Positions 47,001-62,000 of a stretch of 64,000 nucleotides of DNA are shown in pieces. Numbering within the stretch: position 1 is the stretch's first letter; every line of letters begins with the position of its first letter. This DNA is from Lates calcarifer (lineage: Eukaryota; Chordata; Actinopteri; Centropomidae), in contig NC_066838.1 in assembly GCF_001640805.2 (NCBI RefSeq), forward strand, positions 22,317,928-22,381,927, read 5' to 3'. The notes under the pieces were generated by a model that was given only the letters and a program-made list of their open reading frames with translations, did not search any database and had not been told where the DNA came from. A program made the position numbers and the translations under genes.

Positions 47001-50000
47001 GTGGTGCTGGGAAGCTCTGACATCTGGGACATTTTAGTCCAGCTGCCCAATAATAGTGTATTCATCTGTAATTTTCCTTTAGGCGAAATTCCAAACAATG
47101 ATTTTGAATTGTGCAATCTAACTGATACAGCTCTTTGTCTTGTTTGTCTCATTGTTTGAGACTGAAGATGGTGTTTAAACTCCCCTAAAATGGCTGAGCT
47201 TTGTCGCTGCTCTGTACACTTTTGAAGCCATCAGGGCATTTCCTCTCTGCTCCTGTTGTCAGCAGCAGGCCTGGATCAGGCGTCAGTGTTCCACTCCACT
47301 GAACTGTTGTTGGCTACGTTAGTTCCTGGACTCAGAGATGATCCTTTCTTCCTGTTTGTGTCCTCTATTTGGGGAAGAAAAGGATAATGGGGTGTTGAAG
47401 AGGTTTTTGAAGGATACTCCTTCCTTCCTCCAGGTCGTGTTTGTGTTGCCTTGCCCCAGGAGCAGTGGTGAGATAAGCAACCAATTAACAAATAGGTCAG
47501 ACAAAGACATGTCCTGTTTGCATGACAGGTGAGGCTGACTCCACTGTTCTTGATAAAAAGGCTCCAGTTGAGTCAGATTCAGGTAAAGTAGTTTTGGAGA
47601 ACATAAGGAAGTGCGTGAGACTGTCTAATGAATGGATTCATATTTCAGTGTGTTGACAGAGCATCCGTCAGCCCGTTTTGAACAATGGAGCAGAGTGAGG
47701 AAAGGAACAAACAAAGCAAAAAGACTGTGTCGTTACTAGCTTTTAAAATGAACAAGCCCTGAAAACATGCACTCAAACACACACAAACAGGATGAATCAC
47801 ACATGTAGAGGGATAGTTACCGCAACTCTTTTGGCTTCCTTCCTTAGAAATCAAAGCTTGGCGTTGGGGGCCAGCTTAAATTCACTGTCCATAATGCACA
47901 ATTGGGAGAAATATTCCACTGAGTGTTTCACAACCTTGCTTTAACAACATTGTTTTAATGGACACTGCTGCTTGGTACGTTTTGCTACACTATTTTTGCA
48001 CAATTTTTCTTGCAACATAAAGTGTGTTGCGCATCCCTGGGTGCTGGCTGAAGGCCACAGCGAGTGATGTCATGTGCGAGCAGCGAGACCTTGCGGTGAA
48101 GGTTAGTCCCCTGGGTTGTCAGAGAGCTTTGAAGGAGAATGATTAGAGTGCCAGAGCTGGTTCCGACATCTGGATCATGGCAGAGGCCACCGTACAGTGG
48201 AGGAACACTCAATACATGGACATCTGCATGCAAATGTGCCTGTGCCAAACAGCTGTTACGTGGATGACATTTACTGCTGTAATTCAGTTACTGTAGCTGT
48301 GACTGTTTTCTTTGCCAGTCCTGATAGTAAAGGCTAAAGCAATAAAAGAGAAAAAGATATTCAGTGATGATGGTGGCAGTTACTTATTTTTTCTCTTATA
48401 AAAACTTTTTCCACTATGAATGCTTAAGTAACTGCTATATTAATTTGAGTATTGGTACCTCGTATACTCCTAAAACAAAGTGGTGTCATAGGTCTCGCTG
48501 TATCTTGGTGTGTTTGAGCTCTGACCCACAGGCCACAGACCCTCTTAATTAGCCTAACTAATTGGGTCAAAGTGGCCAGAGGCCCCCTCCCATCCACTTC
48601 CTCTTCCATTGAGATAAGAGCCTGTCTATGGATCTGAGAGGAGGAGAGGGTAGCAAGGGCAGTAGGAAGGGTGTGAGCGGGGCACATACAGGGAGGGAGG
48701 GAGGGTAAGAAGGCCAGAGGGAGAGAGGGGAAGGAGGAAAGAGGGAGAAACCAGAGCCCTGTTCCTCCGCTCTGTTCCCCTGCTGTTAGTACTCCCACAG
48801 GGGGCGGCTGATGTGATGAGTGAATTTGGCCATTTGTCTTCTACCCCACTGACACACACAAAAATACACACACACTCACAATGAGAGAGTGTGCTTTAAC
48901 CCCCACTAATGGCTGTCCTCTCACACACAGTTCAAAGGCGAGAGTTAGTCTATGGATGCACTCCAGACCCCCACACTTTCCTGCTGGTCCCATGGGAAAC
49001 TGGGCCGGGCACCGTGTCACATCAGCACACTGCGCTAACCGGACTCCCAAGGGGACTTCGGTCAAATGACATGTTATTGTTGCCCGGCTCTGGGTTTCCC
49101 TCTTGTCTCCGCTCTGGATCTCCTCTGTTTTTATCAGAGAGCATTTCACGTGACTCCAGCTGGCTGGCTTCAGTTACCTCACAGACAACAAACACAACTT
49201 TTCATCACCCATTATAGTGACACAGACCTAATGCTGGAACTAATGGTGCCATGTGAGACCTTTACTTGGTTTCTTTAGGCGGTTACGTTAATGTACTTCG
49301 TCTCTTTAATATGGTCAGATAATTGATCATAGTTGTGCAGTATGGATCACACAAGGACTTTTCTGCTGCCACGCTTGGTTGCCTTGGTAACAGGACTCAA
49401 ACCAACACAGTCACTGTTCAGCTTCTATCTTTCCCTGGTGGATTTACATTAGCCTTATCCAAACAGACCGCTGAGTAAGGAAAATATTAAGAACCTGTAT
49501 GCTTTAAGAAAAAGTAGCATGCTGCTAAGGCAGATTAGTTAAAGTAACAAGCTTATAAGAAGCTGTTTGAAGTGCTGGTCGTGTTATTGCCTGTATGGCT
49601 AAAGCAGTTTTTTTTCACACATGGACTTTTGAACACTTAACACACTGGGGGCAGGGCTGGCTGCTGTTGGACCATGATGAATAACTTTAGCAGGAAAGCC
49701 TAGAGATGGAGATTAAGCAGAAATTCAGTTGGGTTATTAAAAAACTATAATCTCACTGCTTACCGTCTTGGGTGAGGGGATGCAGCGCTCCATGAAAGCA
49801 AAGGAGAGAATGGGTTGTATAGACATGGAGACTTGGGCCAGATAATGTTAGAAAAATGAATAGGAGGATGGAGATAATATTGAAAATGAAAACAGAGAAA
49901 GAGGGAGAGAAGAGTGTGCCTAAACAGAGATGACTGAGAGGTTGCTATGAGGAAGCCCGAGCCAGAGCTCGTATGTTTTCCTTGGACCCAAGCCCCTTCG

Positions 50001-53000
50001 CTGTTTCCACAAAGGCACGGAGCAGGCCTTCACCCCCAGCCCCAGGCTGCCTAGTTGGCTGGGATGAAAGACTAGGGGTGGACAAGCATGGATAGAGAGG
50101 CCTGACACACAGCCTTCTTTCTTCACATCCACGTAGGTCAGGATCTCTTGCAGTATCTATCAATCCTCAGTCCCTGTGAGATGTTGACCTTCTCTTTTGC
50201 AACAGGCCTGTGGTTTGGCAAAATCTAGAGGGGAAGTGTGTCTGAGGACTGCAAAAGGTTAGGGTGGAGTGGTTCCTCAGAGCTACTTAGGCTGTTCTTG
50301 ACCTCACATTTGCACTTCCCCTATAGATGTTAGCTCCTATACTTGAATGCCAGCCTTCAGTGTATGAGCTACAGAGTGGCGACGTGACTTCCTTGCCAAA
50401 TCAATTTGTTTGGATTTCATTATCCATTGCAGCACAGATGTAACATCTGTCTTCCTATAAAGTTGTGTTTAAAACCTGACTCCACAGACCATCTGTCATG
50501 TCACCTGCTGCTGTCGAAGTGTTGAAGAAGGAGATCAGTGTTAGTGACCAGGTGGTCAAACAGAGTAAAGGGTCAGTGAGGTTAAGCTAGGCCAGTACAG
50601 ACCCACCCGACATCTCCTCAACGGTGGCCGTGTAGCAAATACCATTCTCTTATAATTCTCACTCTGATTGTTTCTGCACGAAAAATTGTCTAACTGCAGT
50701 CTACTGTCTGCCAATTGTCCAGATGTTTCCAAGAGCTTGGGAGGGAGGGGAAGGCAGGATAAGGTCCTGGATGTCCAGTTGAAGGAATGCATGTTTTTAT
50801 CATAGTTATATCACTAAGTGTCATTGTGTTTTTCCCAGGGGATCGCACTGTTTCACTTAACGACACAGAACACCAGGTTGATTTCAAGTCCCACCAATGG
50901 TTCGGCGCCACCGTGCGTTCCCACGGCGACACAATTCTGGTAAGTTGACCTTCCCAGAGATGATTCTGGGGGTTGGGCAGGGAGGGACTAAAGTTTCAGC
51001 TTTGCATCATACCACTGGTGCTCCTCAGTGTTGTGATTGGGACTTTGAAGCCTGCTCTGGCCACATGGCCTGTGAGAAACTTTCTACTTGAAGAGATGTC
51101 TCACTCTTACGTCAGGGCGAGTGTGTATGTTCTTTGGTAGAAATTTGTCTCTCAGGTTACTGTCCATTAAGTTGTTGTCATTCAGATCCAATTTTCACCT
51201 CCATTCTCGACACACGATAAAGAAATATTTTGTGGCCCCCTCCCATGACATCAAAGTTGAGCCGCCTGTTGTTTGGTCTGATAGAACGGGTTGTGACCTG
51301 GGTTGAGTTACGTGGTTACCCTGCTCCAGATGTACCACTGACCTCAGCCTGGGTCCACTCCTGAGTTCACCAGGGTGTTGTTGCAACTGGAAAAACATCT
51401 CCCATCTAAGAGCTCACCCCATTCATCACCACATCTCCTCCCTCTCCCTTTTCTTCCCCGCCAATCCCCATCTTTCTCCACCTCCTCTCTGTACCCCAGG
51501 CCTGCGCCCCTCTCTACTCTTGGCGGACTGAAAAAGACATCCCCCATTCTGACCCTACAGGAACCTGCTACCTCTCAGTCCATAATTTCACCAATTTTGT
51601 GGAGTATGCTCCCTGCCGTACAGGTAACTGTACCTCTCTCAAATGTGACAGTGACATTAAATTAGGGGAAAATATCTTTACCCATAATTTTTACTAGATT
51701 TAATTTGTTGATGCAGTATAATGTCATGAAATCAGAAGTTCACCAGAAGTTAATTCATGATATATCGCTTGACTCTTATTTGTTTCAGAGATCAGTGATG
51801 CTGGGGGACAAGGATACTGTCAAGGAGGATTCAGCGCTGACTTCACAACGGTAAAAGCTATGTTCCTGCTTGTGAACCTGGGATAATCTTTTTTTTTTTC
51901 AGTGTAGGAATTCACAGTTGATTTTTCTTTCAGGGTGGCAAAGTAGTACTGGGAGGGCCAGGCAGCTACTTCTGGCAAGGTATGTAGGACATACCACGTA
52001 ACCATGTGAAAATCAGGAATCCCAAACCTCAAAATGTCCATGTGTTTTCAATACCATTTTTCTCTTTGGTCCCACTTTAGGTCAGGTGATCTCTGCAGCT
52101 AAGGAGGACATTATCAAAGCGTACTACCCAGGCTATTTTATGCAGTCTGTGGAGGGCCAGATCCAGACCAAACAGATCCATACTAAACATGATGACAGCT
52201 ACCAAGGTAAGAGAGGTTGACTAAAACTCAGTCCTTTTTAGGATCAATGCACACTTGTTTGCCATGCAAGCTGAGGATGATCTCTGTATTCCTGTGCTTC
52301 TATAGGCTACTCTGTTGCTGTTGGGGAATTCAGTGGTGATCAGGTAGAAGGTAAGTCCATAAAATAGGCTATGTACCCACAAAGCCCATGTTAGGTGAGG
52401 AAAGTAAAATACAAAAGGCCAGTTACACAGCAATGCAGATATTACAGCTGAAGTGAATATAAAATGATGTCAGCTGCAATATTTTACATGATTATTAAGC
52501 TGGAAATGTCATCAATCTTGGAATTCTCTTATCCCCCTGCTGGGCTTGACCTGTATATTTTCCCTCCTAAATCTTTGCATCATCTCTCTGTGCACCTCTC
52601 AGACTTTGTGGCTGGTGTTCCAAAAGGACCCATGCTTTACGGTTCGGTAAGAAAGTTTAATCATCACTCTCATTTTGGCTTTCATTCTGGCCCTCTTAGA
52701 ATGGGAGACCTGGGCTTTAGACTTGGGACTGATACAGGAAAGTAAAAGAAAGAGAACAGCCTCAGTGATATCGTCACAGTGGGAATTATTTTTGCAGTGA
52801 ATTCCTAACCAGAGACTGTGCTTATATTAGAGCCTATAAAAAGGCGTTCACCATATGTGGCTGCTGTGTTGCAGGTGTCTATTCTGAATGGTACAGATCT
52901 GAAGACCATGATTAACTACACTGGTGAGCAGGTGAGTTCGAGAACTTCCATCTTCACCCTCTACAGAAATCTCCTTCACACTCCACTTCCTCTGTTTTCA

Positions 53001-56000
53001 TTTCCCAGCTTCTCTTGAGAGCTCTTAATTTGTTGAGTCAGTGTAAGCAAAAATAATTTCCTTTGCAGCATTTTCTTTACTAGAGTTTGGTCTCTTTCGT
53101 GGTTTGCTGTAAAGCTCGGTTATTGAGGGGAAAGTGCAGTGGCAATTTGTGCAAATGGTTCTGGGAATAGAAAAGCACAGAGCTTGTTTAAACAGTGATG
53201 ATTGACTCAGCTGAATAAATAAAATCACCATTGAATTTGTCTACACTCTGGCAATTCACAGTGCCTCTACAATGTCCATGCTTTTTACACTGAGGTTCAT
53301 GAAAGAAAATGAGACAGAGCTGGAATAGATGCAGCTCCAAACTGGGCCTAACCTGTAAAACCCATCAAGCCTTCATGTTTCCTTCAAGTGTCCCTTTATT
53401 CTAGTAACACAGAAAGCCAGTCTGAAGGTTGCAGTAGCGTGACTGTTTTTGTATGAACCAAATCTTCATGATATTAATGCTTTTTGACAATGAGATTTTC
53501 GTTGGCTGAAGTCATGGAAATGCTTTTGTTTACAGATGGGAGCATATTTTGGCTATGCAGTGGCGACGACTGACATCAATAGTGATGGGTGAGTGTTCCC
53601 TGTCTGTTTTTCTCACCCTCGCTTACTTCTTTTTTGTCTGTCTTTCTTTTATCTGGATAGATAGATCAGAATCTATATTGGATGCCACCAACAACTCATT
53701 ACAGCTGGAGCCTCGGGCGTCAATGTGTCTGAGCTTGAATGAGTTGTTCTTCCTTTGTTGTCTGCAGGATGACTGACTTGTTGGTGGGAGCTCCCATGTT
53801 CATGGTCCGGGGCTCTGACGGCCGCTTGGAAGAGATGGGCCGAGTCTATGTTTACCTACAGCGTGAGCCCCTGAACCTGGAGCTACGCCTACCTCACCTC
53901 ACAGGCACCCAGACATTTGGGAGATTTGGCAGCACCATTGCACCATTGGGAGATCTGAACCAGGATGGTTTCAATGGTAAGAGTGGGGATTGTAGCAGGG
54001 GTCTGATGGAATTCCTGAAATAAATTTTGTTGCTTCTACTTCTTAACTCTTAAAAGTTTAAAAAGTGTAGAAATAACCTCATGAATCTCATCATATTTAA
54101 TTTAAGTGCTTGAAATTGAGTGCAAATTAAATAAAGAAGACGTAAGCAAAGACAAAGAAGGAAACCCAGTAAGATCAAAACAGGAAACATAAATGGCATT
54201 GAGTTATTGATCCCATTTTATTCTAGTATGATTAGAGTAAATTAAAGATGTGTTTGTCTGACTATCCTAGCTAGACAATCCATTTTTTATTGAAGATATC
54301 TCCCCAAACATCTTCGCATTTAAGACATAAGATAAATATATAAAAATATGTTTAAAAAAGCTAATGCTTTTCCTGACCTTTTGCTTATTGGCAGACGTGG
54401 CTATTAGCTGTCCATTTGGAGGGGAGGATCGGCAGGGACTGGTCTACATCTATAATGGGTACTCAGAGGGACTCAGGGAAAAGCCATCTCAGGTGATCAC
54501 TGGCCAGTGGGCCGCTGGGACTATTCCTGCCAGCTTTGGATTTTCTCTCAGAGGTGCTAAGGACCTAGATATGAACGGATATCCAGGTGAGTCAGACTAG
54601 AAATATGTAATGACCATCATTTATTTTGTACTTTTTATAGAACATTTTCTGAATCTGTTCCTTTATTTCCTCAGATCTCATTGTTGGTGCCTTTGGTGTT
54701 GATAAAGCAGTTCTCTATAGGTATGTTGTTTTGAATATATACTATTGATTTTCTCATCTAACTCTCAGGAAGCAAATTTGTTTTCAATCCACATCCTTTT
54801 CATTACCCACAGATCACGGCCAATAGTCAACACCAGTGTCTCTCTGACAGTTTACCCCACCATGATCAACCCTGAAGAGAAGAACTGTATGGTCACCAGT
54901 GGAAACACCAGCATTCCTGTTTCCTGGTGGGTGTTCAGCTTACTCGGTACCACCACTTGGTTTATTGTGACACTGCTTCAGTGCTGCTCTGTTGGTATTT
55001 GCTTGACCCAATGATAAAAAGATGGGCATCCCCATTTCCTCCCATACATAAACACTTCTATCCTGGCAGGAAGCTCTGATAAGGAATATCCTTTCCATCA
55101 GCAGTCACGGTATTCATTTGTACTGAGGACTGCTCTTATCTGACCTATTTTCAAAATGACTCCATATCACACTGTTTCTGTTGAGGAGCAGAGAAATAAC
55201 ATGCTGAATAGCAGCATTGTTAGCCGTTTTTGGCCTCTTCCAAATGTGCACAGTATTCAGTTCCAGAAAAGGGGAGAGGAAACAGACGACGGTTGCTCGC
55301 TGCTCAACATGGTTGACACTGTGCTCATGTGTCCGCTCCCCCTCCCCACCACGCACTCTCCAGGTCCTGATCCATAAAGGAAACTCTTGTATACACATGT
55401 GTCTTGATTACGCTACGTTGCCTGGCGATGAGAAGTTTTTTGGTGGGGGTGAAAGGAGAGCAGAGGGGATAATGGGAGGGAGTGTGGGAGGGGAGGGGCT
55501 GGGAGGTTTTTGCAGTTGCTTTGAATGAGATATTGTTTGGTGGTGGAACACAGCTGGGAAACATCAGGACACGTAGACTCTGTGAGCGTGTGCACACAGC
55601 CGTACAGAAACAGGCAGACACAGGAGCATATACAAGAAGTTATTACTACTACTCGAAAGGAGTCCTTGTATTCTCTCTTTCTGTCTCATTTTTCACTTCT
55701 CTTTCCCTTTCCTGTGTTTTTTTTCAACACACTCCCCCTTTTGATTTCTCACTTCTTCCAGTTTTTGCTCTTTGTGTCTCATGTGAGTTAAAGGACTCTG
55801 GGTTTTGGGGTTGCAGACTTTTGGACAGTGTTGTGTGGCTGATGTCATGGGAGAGAGCTACAGGCTTATATAGACAGCCATTGACTGGTCAGCACTGAAA
55901 CCCGACTCGTTGCCCAATTTCACCCTTCTTAACGCTGCTATTCCTTTGTGTGTGTGTGTGTGTGTGTGGGGGGTGTGTGGAAATGGAGACGCACCAATTT

Positions 56001-59000
56001 ATCAGCCTGGCTGGCGAAAGCAGTCGGATGCCAGTATGTCTCCAAAGCATTTGGAATTTTTTTCATATTATTCATTGTATTCCCATTACGCCCCATGCCT
56101 TGTAATGTGAACCATGTAAGGAGCTGACACAAGAAAAATGGAGCATGAGAGAAAGTGAGAGAACAAGTGAGGGCAAGTGAGGTGTCTTGTGTGGACAATA
56201 TATTTATACTGAATCTCTGCCATTAATGAATATGCTTCCCTCATCATGTCCTTGTCCCCTCTGTCCAAAACAGTGTCAACCTGAGTTTCTGCATATCTGC
56301 TGATGGGAAGCACGTACCAGGCATCTTAGGTGAGCCAATTTTCCACATCTGCACTTTATTACAAGTAAGGAAACTGTCAAATAGCCACCACGGGTAATGT
56401 TTTAAATCCATAACAGTCTGTAGGTTAAAGTGTTTTGGCAGGTGATGTAGCTTTTTGGATTTTCTTATGACAAAAAAGGGACTTCAGCATGCCAAATTTC
56501 TTCTGTGATCCACCTTTAATGATCAAACCTCTTCTCTGCTTAATCTCCTTCCCTATCAGGCCCTACTTATTATGTCTAATTACTCTTTCCTCTATATAGA
56601 AGTGTTCCCTGTGCCATTATGTTTAAGTTACACTGACTGCATTGTGTGTGCTTCAGAGTTTTTATGGAGGTCTTTTTTTAAAGCTGTCATTACATGAGTC
56701 AAGACCATTCATCATGCCATGAATGCTCATTTGTGTGTGTGTGTTATGTGTTCCAGATTTCCAGGTGGAGGTGCAGCTTGATAGTCATAAGCACAAGCAA
56801 AAAGGTGCGGTGAAGAGGGCTCTGTTCTTGGATTCCCAGCAGCCCTTGCTCCAGAAGAGTGTCAGGATTCACCATGGCGAGCGTGTGTGCAACCACACAA
56901 AGATCTACCTAAGGGTATGCCCCCTCTCTGCTAATAAAAAACCCCTCTATGACTGTGATTATACATCATGTGACTGAGCCTTTTCAACAGTCATAATAGA
57001 ATAAACCAGCAAAAAAGAAAGTGAAAAAAAGAATCAGTAGCTATGGTGATTTTATTTTTTATGTTGTCCTGGGCCATTTTTTCACATCAGAATATTACTC
57101 TGTACAAATTGCATCTTATAAAAACCCTAATATGTGTTTCTTTGACTGCAGGATGAGAAAGACTTCAGGGATAAACTCTCCTCCATTTATGTGGCCTTGA
57201 ACTTAAGTTTGGATCCAAAAGCTCCAGCTGACTCCCACGGCTTGCGGCCCATCCTCAACTATCAGACTACCAACGTAATTGAGCAGAAGGTACATTGATG
57301 TGCGCTACACACCCTCGATCTGCTGTCAAGCACAGTTAACAAATCCCTGGAGTGATCCACAGAACTTCTATCATCAATATATGGTGGAGCAGTGTTCCCT
57401 AATACTGCACATGTGGTTCTTTGATTGCTTAGTTTCATGCTCTCTGAGCTGATGATAAGAATATCCACCACATTAAGTAATCATTCTTCGTATCACTTGC
57501 CAGCTACTCACTGAATCTCTCCTGTCCCTGATGAAAGAGCGAGTCTGTTCTTTTTAATGTAAATTCTAAACTACTCTGCTGGGAAGTGGTCCAGAGTGTC
57601 TGGAAATCTGTTTTCAAAATGAAAATGTGAGGCATATGTACAGTGGAGTGTTTCCCTGTCCCAGCAGGAATAGCTCTCAGCCTGCTTGGCTGTGTAACAG
57701 TACATAGGTGAGTCTTTACAGACACAGAAGGTTGATATTTCAGGGTGGGGCACAACCGGGCTATTTGCCCATCTGGTTGAAATCTTGTAGCATTTAGCCA
57801 GTTTTCCTCTGGCAGTGGCTCAACATGTGGGCATCCTTTCAGCTGTGGCACAGCACGCACCATATGTGAGTTCAGCAACTGCCATCGGCCTAGAGCATTT
57901 AGGGAATGGCAATCAGCGGAGTTTTATCTCCCTCTCGTTCTCAATTTTCCTCTCCATGCTGGTCTGTTTCTATCTTTTTCTTGTTGGATCAGGACTGAAC
58001 CCTGTCATTGATGTCCTCCCCAGATATCAAAGCTGTTGGGCCTCCAACAGATGTGGTCTATCGCTGAACCAAGACCTTGAGATGAGCCTGAGCTAAAATA
58101 TCAACCTTAAACCTGAAGAGGGCCTTTTTTGCCAAACACCCAAAGAGGGCAAACTTGATCTGTGTGTGTGTAAAATAGGAGTGGAAGTAGTGTCAGACTG
58201 CCAACATATTTCATTAATCTTGCTTTAGACTGTGTGAATGTAACAGCATAAAAACAGTGAAGGGTGACTATTATACCGCAGCCTTGGCCTTGATCAGACA
58301 CATGATGCCCTATTGATTTCCACATATGCTTCGAGAATATGTGGCAGGCCATGTAACATTTCATTGACTCTGCCAAGTTCTTACTCTTTTCAAGCTGGGG
58401 TGAGAATGAGAGATGGTTGATGTGCTCGACACAGTCTCAAACTCTCTCAACTTAACATATTCCACATGTTTCTATGAAGAGTTATGGCATTATGATGGTT
58501 TATTAATTGCCATCATTCCCAGATCTCATAGGGAGGAATACATTTGTGCTAAACCAGAGAGGATCCCAGTTGTTGTCACCTTTGCAGAACTTGGAAACAG
58601 CTATACATCAATGACCTCATTGTTCTTATAATAATAGCATCTGACCATGAGTATGACTTTGATTAATGGACACACTCATATTGCCAAGTTAGCGTTTTGA
58701 TTTCATGGCATGATGCTTGCCCTCATTATGTCACATGTTGATGTCAGTGTTGTTGTTGTTTAACTACTGTGATGAGCCTACAAATGTAGTTTTCCTGCCC
58801 TGCACAGACGTACCAGGGTGCACATGTGGCCAAGTTAGCATGGTGGTTACCACGGTGTCCATAATTAGAGCCCCTGGATGGTGTAATGACAAGGGGGGCG
58901 CTTGGCTCTCTCTAATCTCCTCCTCCATTGCTATTTATTATCCTCATCGTCATGAGCATCATCACACTGTGACAGTCGCAGCGGGATGCAATTTAGCAAT

Positions 59001-62000
59001 CCGCAGGGCTTTCCCTGCTGCTGCCCTGCCACACGTTCAGCGGTCATCCACTTATCCAGCAGTGTTTCTGTTTCTTTCTTGTCTTTCCCTCCACTGTAAT
59101 CTCTGAACCCCCATTTCTGCTTTTCAGGTCAACAGAGATATCTTATGTCGCAGAAAGTTCCTCTAGGCTGCAGGCTTCCCCTTTTCCATATGATCATGTA
59201 TATACTGTGGTTCGCTGGGTGGCGTAGCATGTGGTGAAAGCGCGGTTTGCCACATAATGCTGTGATGTGGGACGCTGGTGAGAGCTGGCAGCTTTGTGTT
59301 CAGCTCAGCTCCACAGGAGGGTGTCCTCTAGGAAGGGCTCTGGGTTGGACCCTGTTCATCATTTCCTTCTCTTGCGTTGCAAACAGAAAGCATGTGTGTG
59401 CCGGGACAGCTGGTTCAGGGGAGTGTGTCTGCGCCTGCCATGACCTCACTGAATCAGTCATTGTCCCTCTGAGCCATAACATTGTTTTTTACTGTCTGAT
59501 GTGCAGTGGTGATGTAAATAAATTGGGGGGGGGGGCTGCAGTCCAGGTGTGTGTGTGTGTTGGGTGGTTGTTGGGAGGCAGGGGTGGAATGTGTTAGTCA
59601 TACCACATGTCGCATCTTGCTACACTCATCCTGTTGTCTCCTTTAAACGGATATATGATTTATCTTGTGCGCCTAATTCTCTTCACATGTAAAAGAAGTG
59701 TGTTTTTAGGCAGAACCTACTGTTTGGCCATCTTGGTTTGTAGCCGCTATTAAAACTTTTATCACCTCCTTTGTGTATCTTTTAGGCTCAGATTCTGTTG
59801 GACTGCGGAGAGGACAATATCTGTGTTCCTGATTTAAAGCTGGCAGTCTACGGGTAAGTCTGTTCATTTCCTTATATATGTCTAAAAATCCCAGAGCATA
59901 TGACTTTCAGGAAATATATTAAAATACAATGGATAATACAGAGTGAACTGTGATCAGGGTAACAGACATTGAACTTTTCACCTCTTCTATGCAAATGGGA
60001 CCGTGGTTTTGAGTGCTAAAGCATAAATACAGCTGTTTTTGTTGTTCCGCTGCTTTGTTTAGTTTAGCATACCAGAGAGGGGCTGTTGATAGCCACAGTG
60101 TTGCAGTAGTGTAGGGGTACATTGTCCTCTGAAGACAGGACCAGAGTCCCAACCTCGCCTGCATCTGCAGCCAGGAGCACCCTGCCTGTCACACTTTGAT
60201 TCAAGAAATCTGTTAGCATTTTCTCAAAAATAACAGCCTCCCTGATACTCCCTTCTCTGCTCTGTCATTTTGATTTCACATTCCTATATATATCTACCAT
60301 CTGCCCCCCCTTTTTTAAAATGTATGGCTGATCCATCACATATGGAATAACCTGCTGTGTACGAGTGTTGTGCTCCATCCAAGTTCAACTCCAGAAAGGG
60401 AGCCGCACAAAGTGTGATTAGTGCAATTAAAATAATAGCTTGATGTTTTTGTCTGCTCTGCAGCAAATTATGGAAGGCTAATCTCAGTTAGAGTAGTTGA
60501 TGGGATGGACATGATTTAGTGGAATTTCAGGGAAAAAAGTATCCATCATTCCTCCAATGTTGTTCCTTCTATTCCACTGCCAAAGCACATAACCTGTTTG
60601 ACCAAGGGTCCCTCAGGGAAGCTTTAAGGTTTTGTGGTGTTTTCTAATTTTGAGCCTTTGTTTGGTTTTAAAAGTGCAATGCCAGTTAGAATCAGACTAT
60701 GGATGACTGTCAGGCCGGCAGAGGATCAGCTTCAGAAATCCTCTCTCTCCTCCTCTCCTGCCTTGCTTCATGAGAGGGGGCTGTAATTAAAAGCGTCTGT
60801 GTGGCCCTCCATATGGAATTTCTCATTGTTCTTAGCTGTGGAGAGAGTGAGAGGGAGAGTAAGGAAAGGGGAGGTGTTTTACAGTCCTGTGCTCTGTTGT
60901 ACAGCATGTATGACTTTATTACCACATTGGAAAAGTTTTCATTTAATGGGGGGGGGGGGCTTTGTGAAGCTCAACTCTAAAGGAAATGGATGCCTAGCAC
61001 AACGCCTGAAAATTTATTACTTTCATTAAAGCAACGACAAATTTATTGCCCACTTCATGCCAGCAAACACAAACAAACACTGTCATTGTTTGCTCATAAC
61101 ACAACACCCTAATACAGCTTTAGTCCTGACACCATTTAACCTGACAGTTGACCCTATTAGTAATCAAACCTTTCTGTGGTTGGGGCCTCAGGGACAGGAA
61201 GGAAGTCTACCTGGGTGATGACAACTCGCTGACCTTGACTTTTAACGCCAAGAATGACGGTGAGGGAGGGGCGTATGAAGCAGAGCTGTATGTGGTGCTG
61301 CCCCCTGAAGCTGACTACAGCGGTATTGCCCGCAATAATGAGGTGAGAAGAATTACAAAACAGAGTGCAAACTGACAACTTCCAGGAACTAATGAATATG
61401 TATCTTGTTTTATTCTTTTCACCGATGATTGTCCTTTGCTGTGGTTTGACTCATGTGTCCTCTTGGTTTCCAGAGCCTGACCCAGCTGACCTGCAGCTAT
61501 GAGACAGAGAATCAGACTCGATACCTCAGCTGTGATTTGGGCAACCCGATGAAGTCTGGCACCAGTGTAAGAACACTTCTGTCTTTTGTCTGTTTCTCCC
61601 CCTTAGCCCAGTGAATTTAAGGGTTACAGTATACAGGTCTAAAGTGTATTTTAATAGTGTTAAAGGGTTTCACCATGTCATGGTTTCCTGCTCTTTGTTG
61701 GAAAAAAGTTGTATGCCATCCTCAGGTTGGGTGTGAACAGCACAGGAAAAGTCAGTATGTGTCAGGAAATGTTGTGACAAGATGTACAGACTCCATCTGT
61801 GCCCTCAGCTCCCTGCTGAGCAGAGTTCCCCTTTTTAACGATGGAGTCATGAGCTGGCATGCTTTTAATAGGTCTGTAAAGGAACACTGTTAACTACATG
61901 TTAACTGGGAGAGATAGACAGACGTCTCCATTTCCAAAACCGGTTGTTGCCATAGAATCTGCTCATTTGTCATCTCTGAAGAGTGAATGAGTTGTGCTTC

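Noticed and set aside
60090..60165. tRNA or tRNA-derived SINE head
   Set aside because: TAGTGTAGGGG fits an A box, but the expected B box is missing (GAGTCCCAACC) and no cloverleaf can be drawn.
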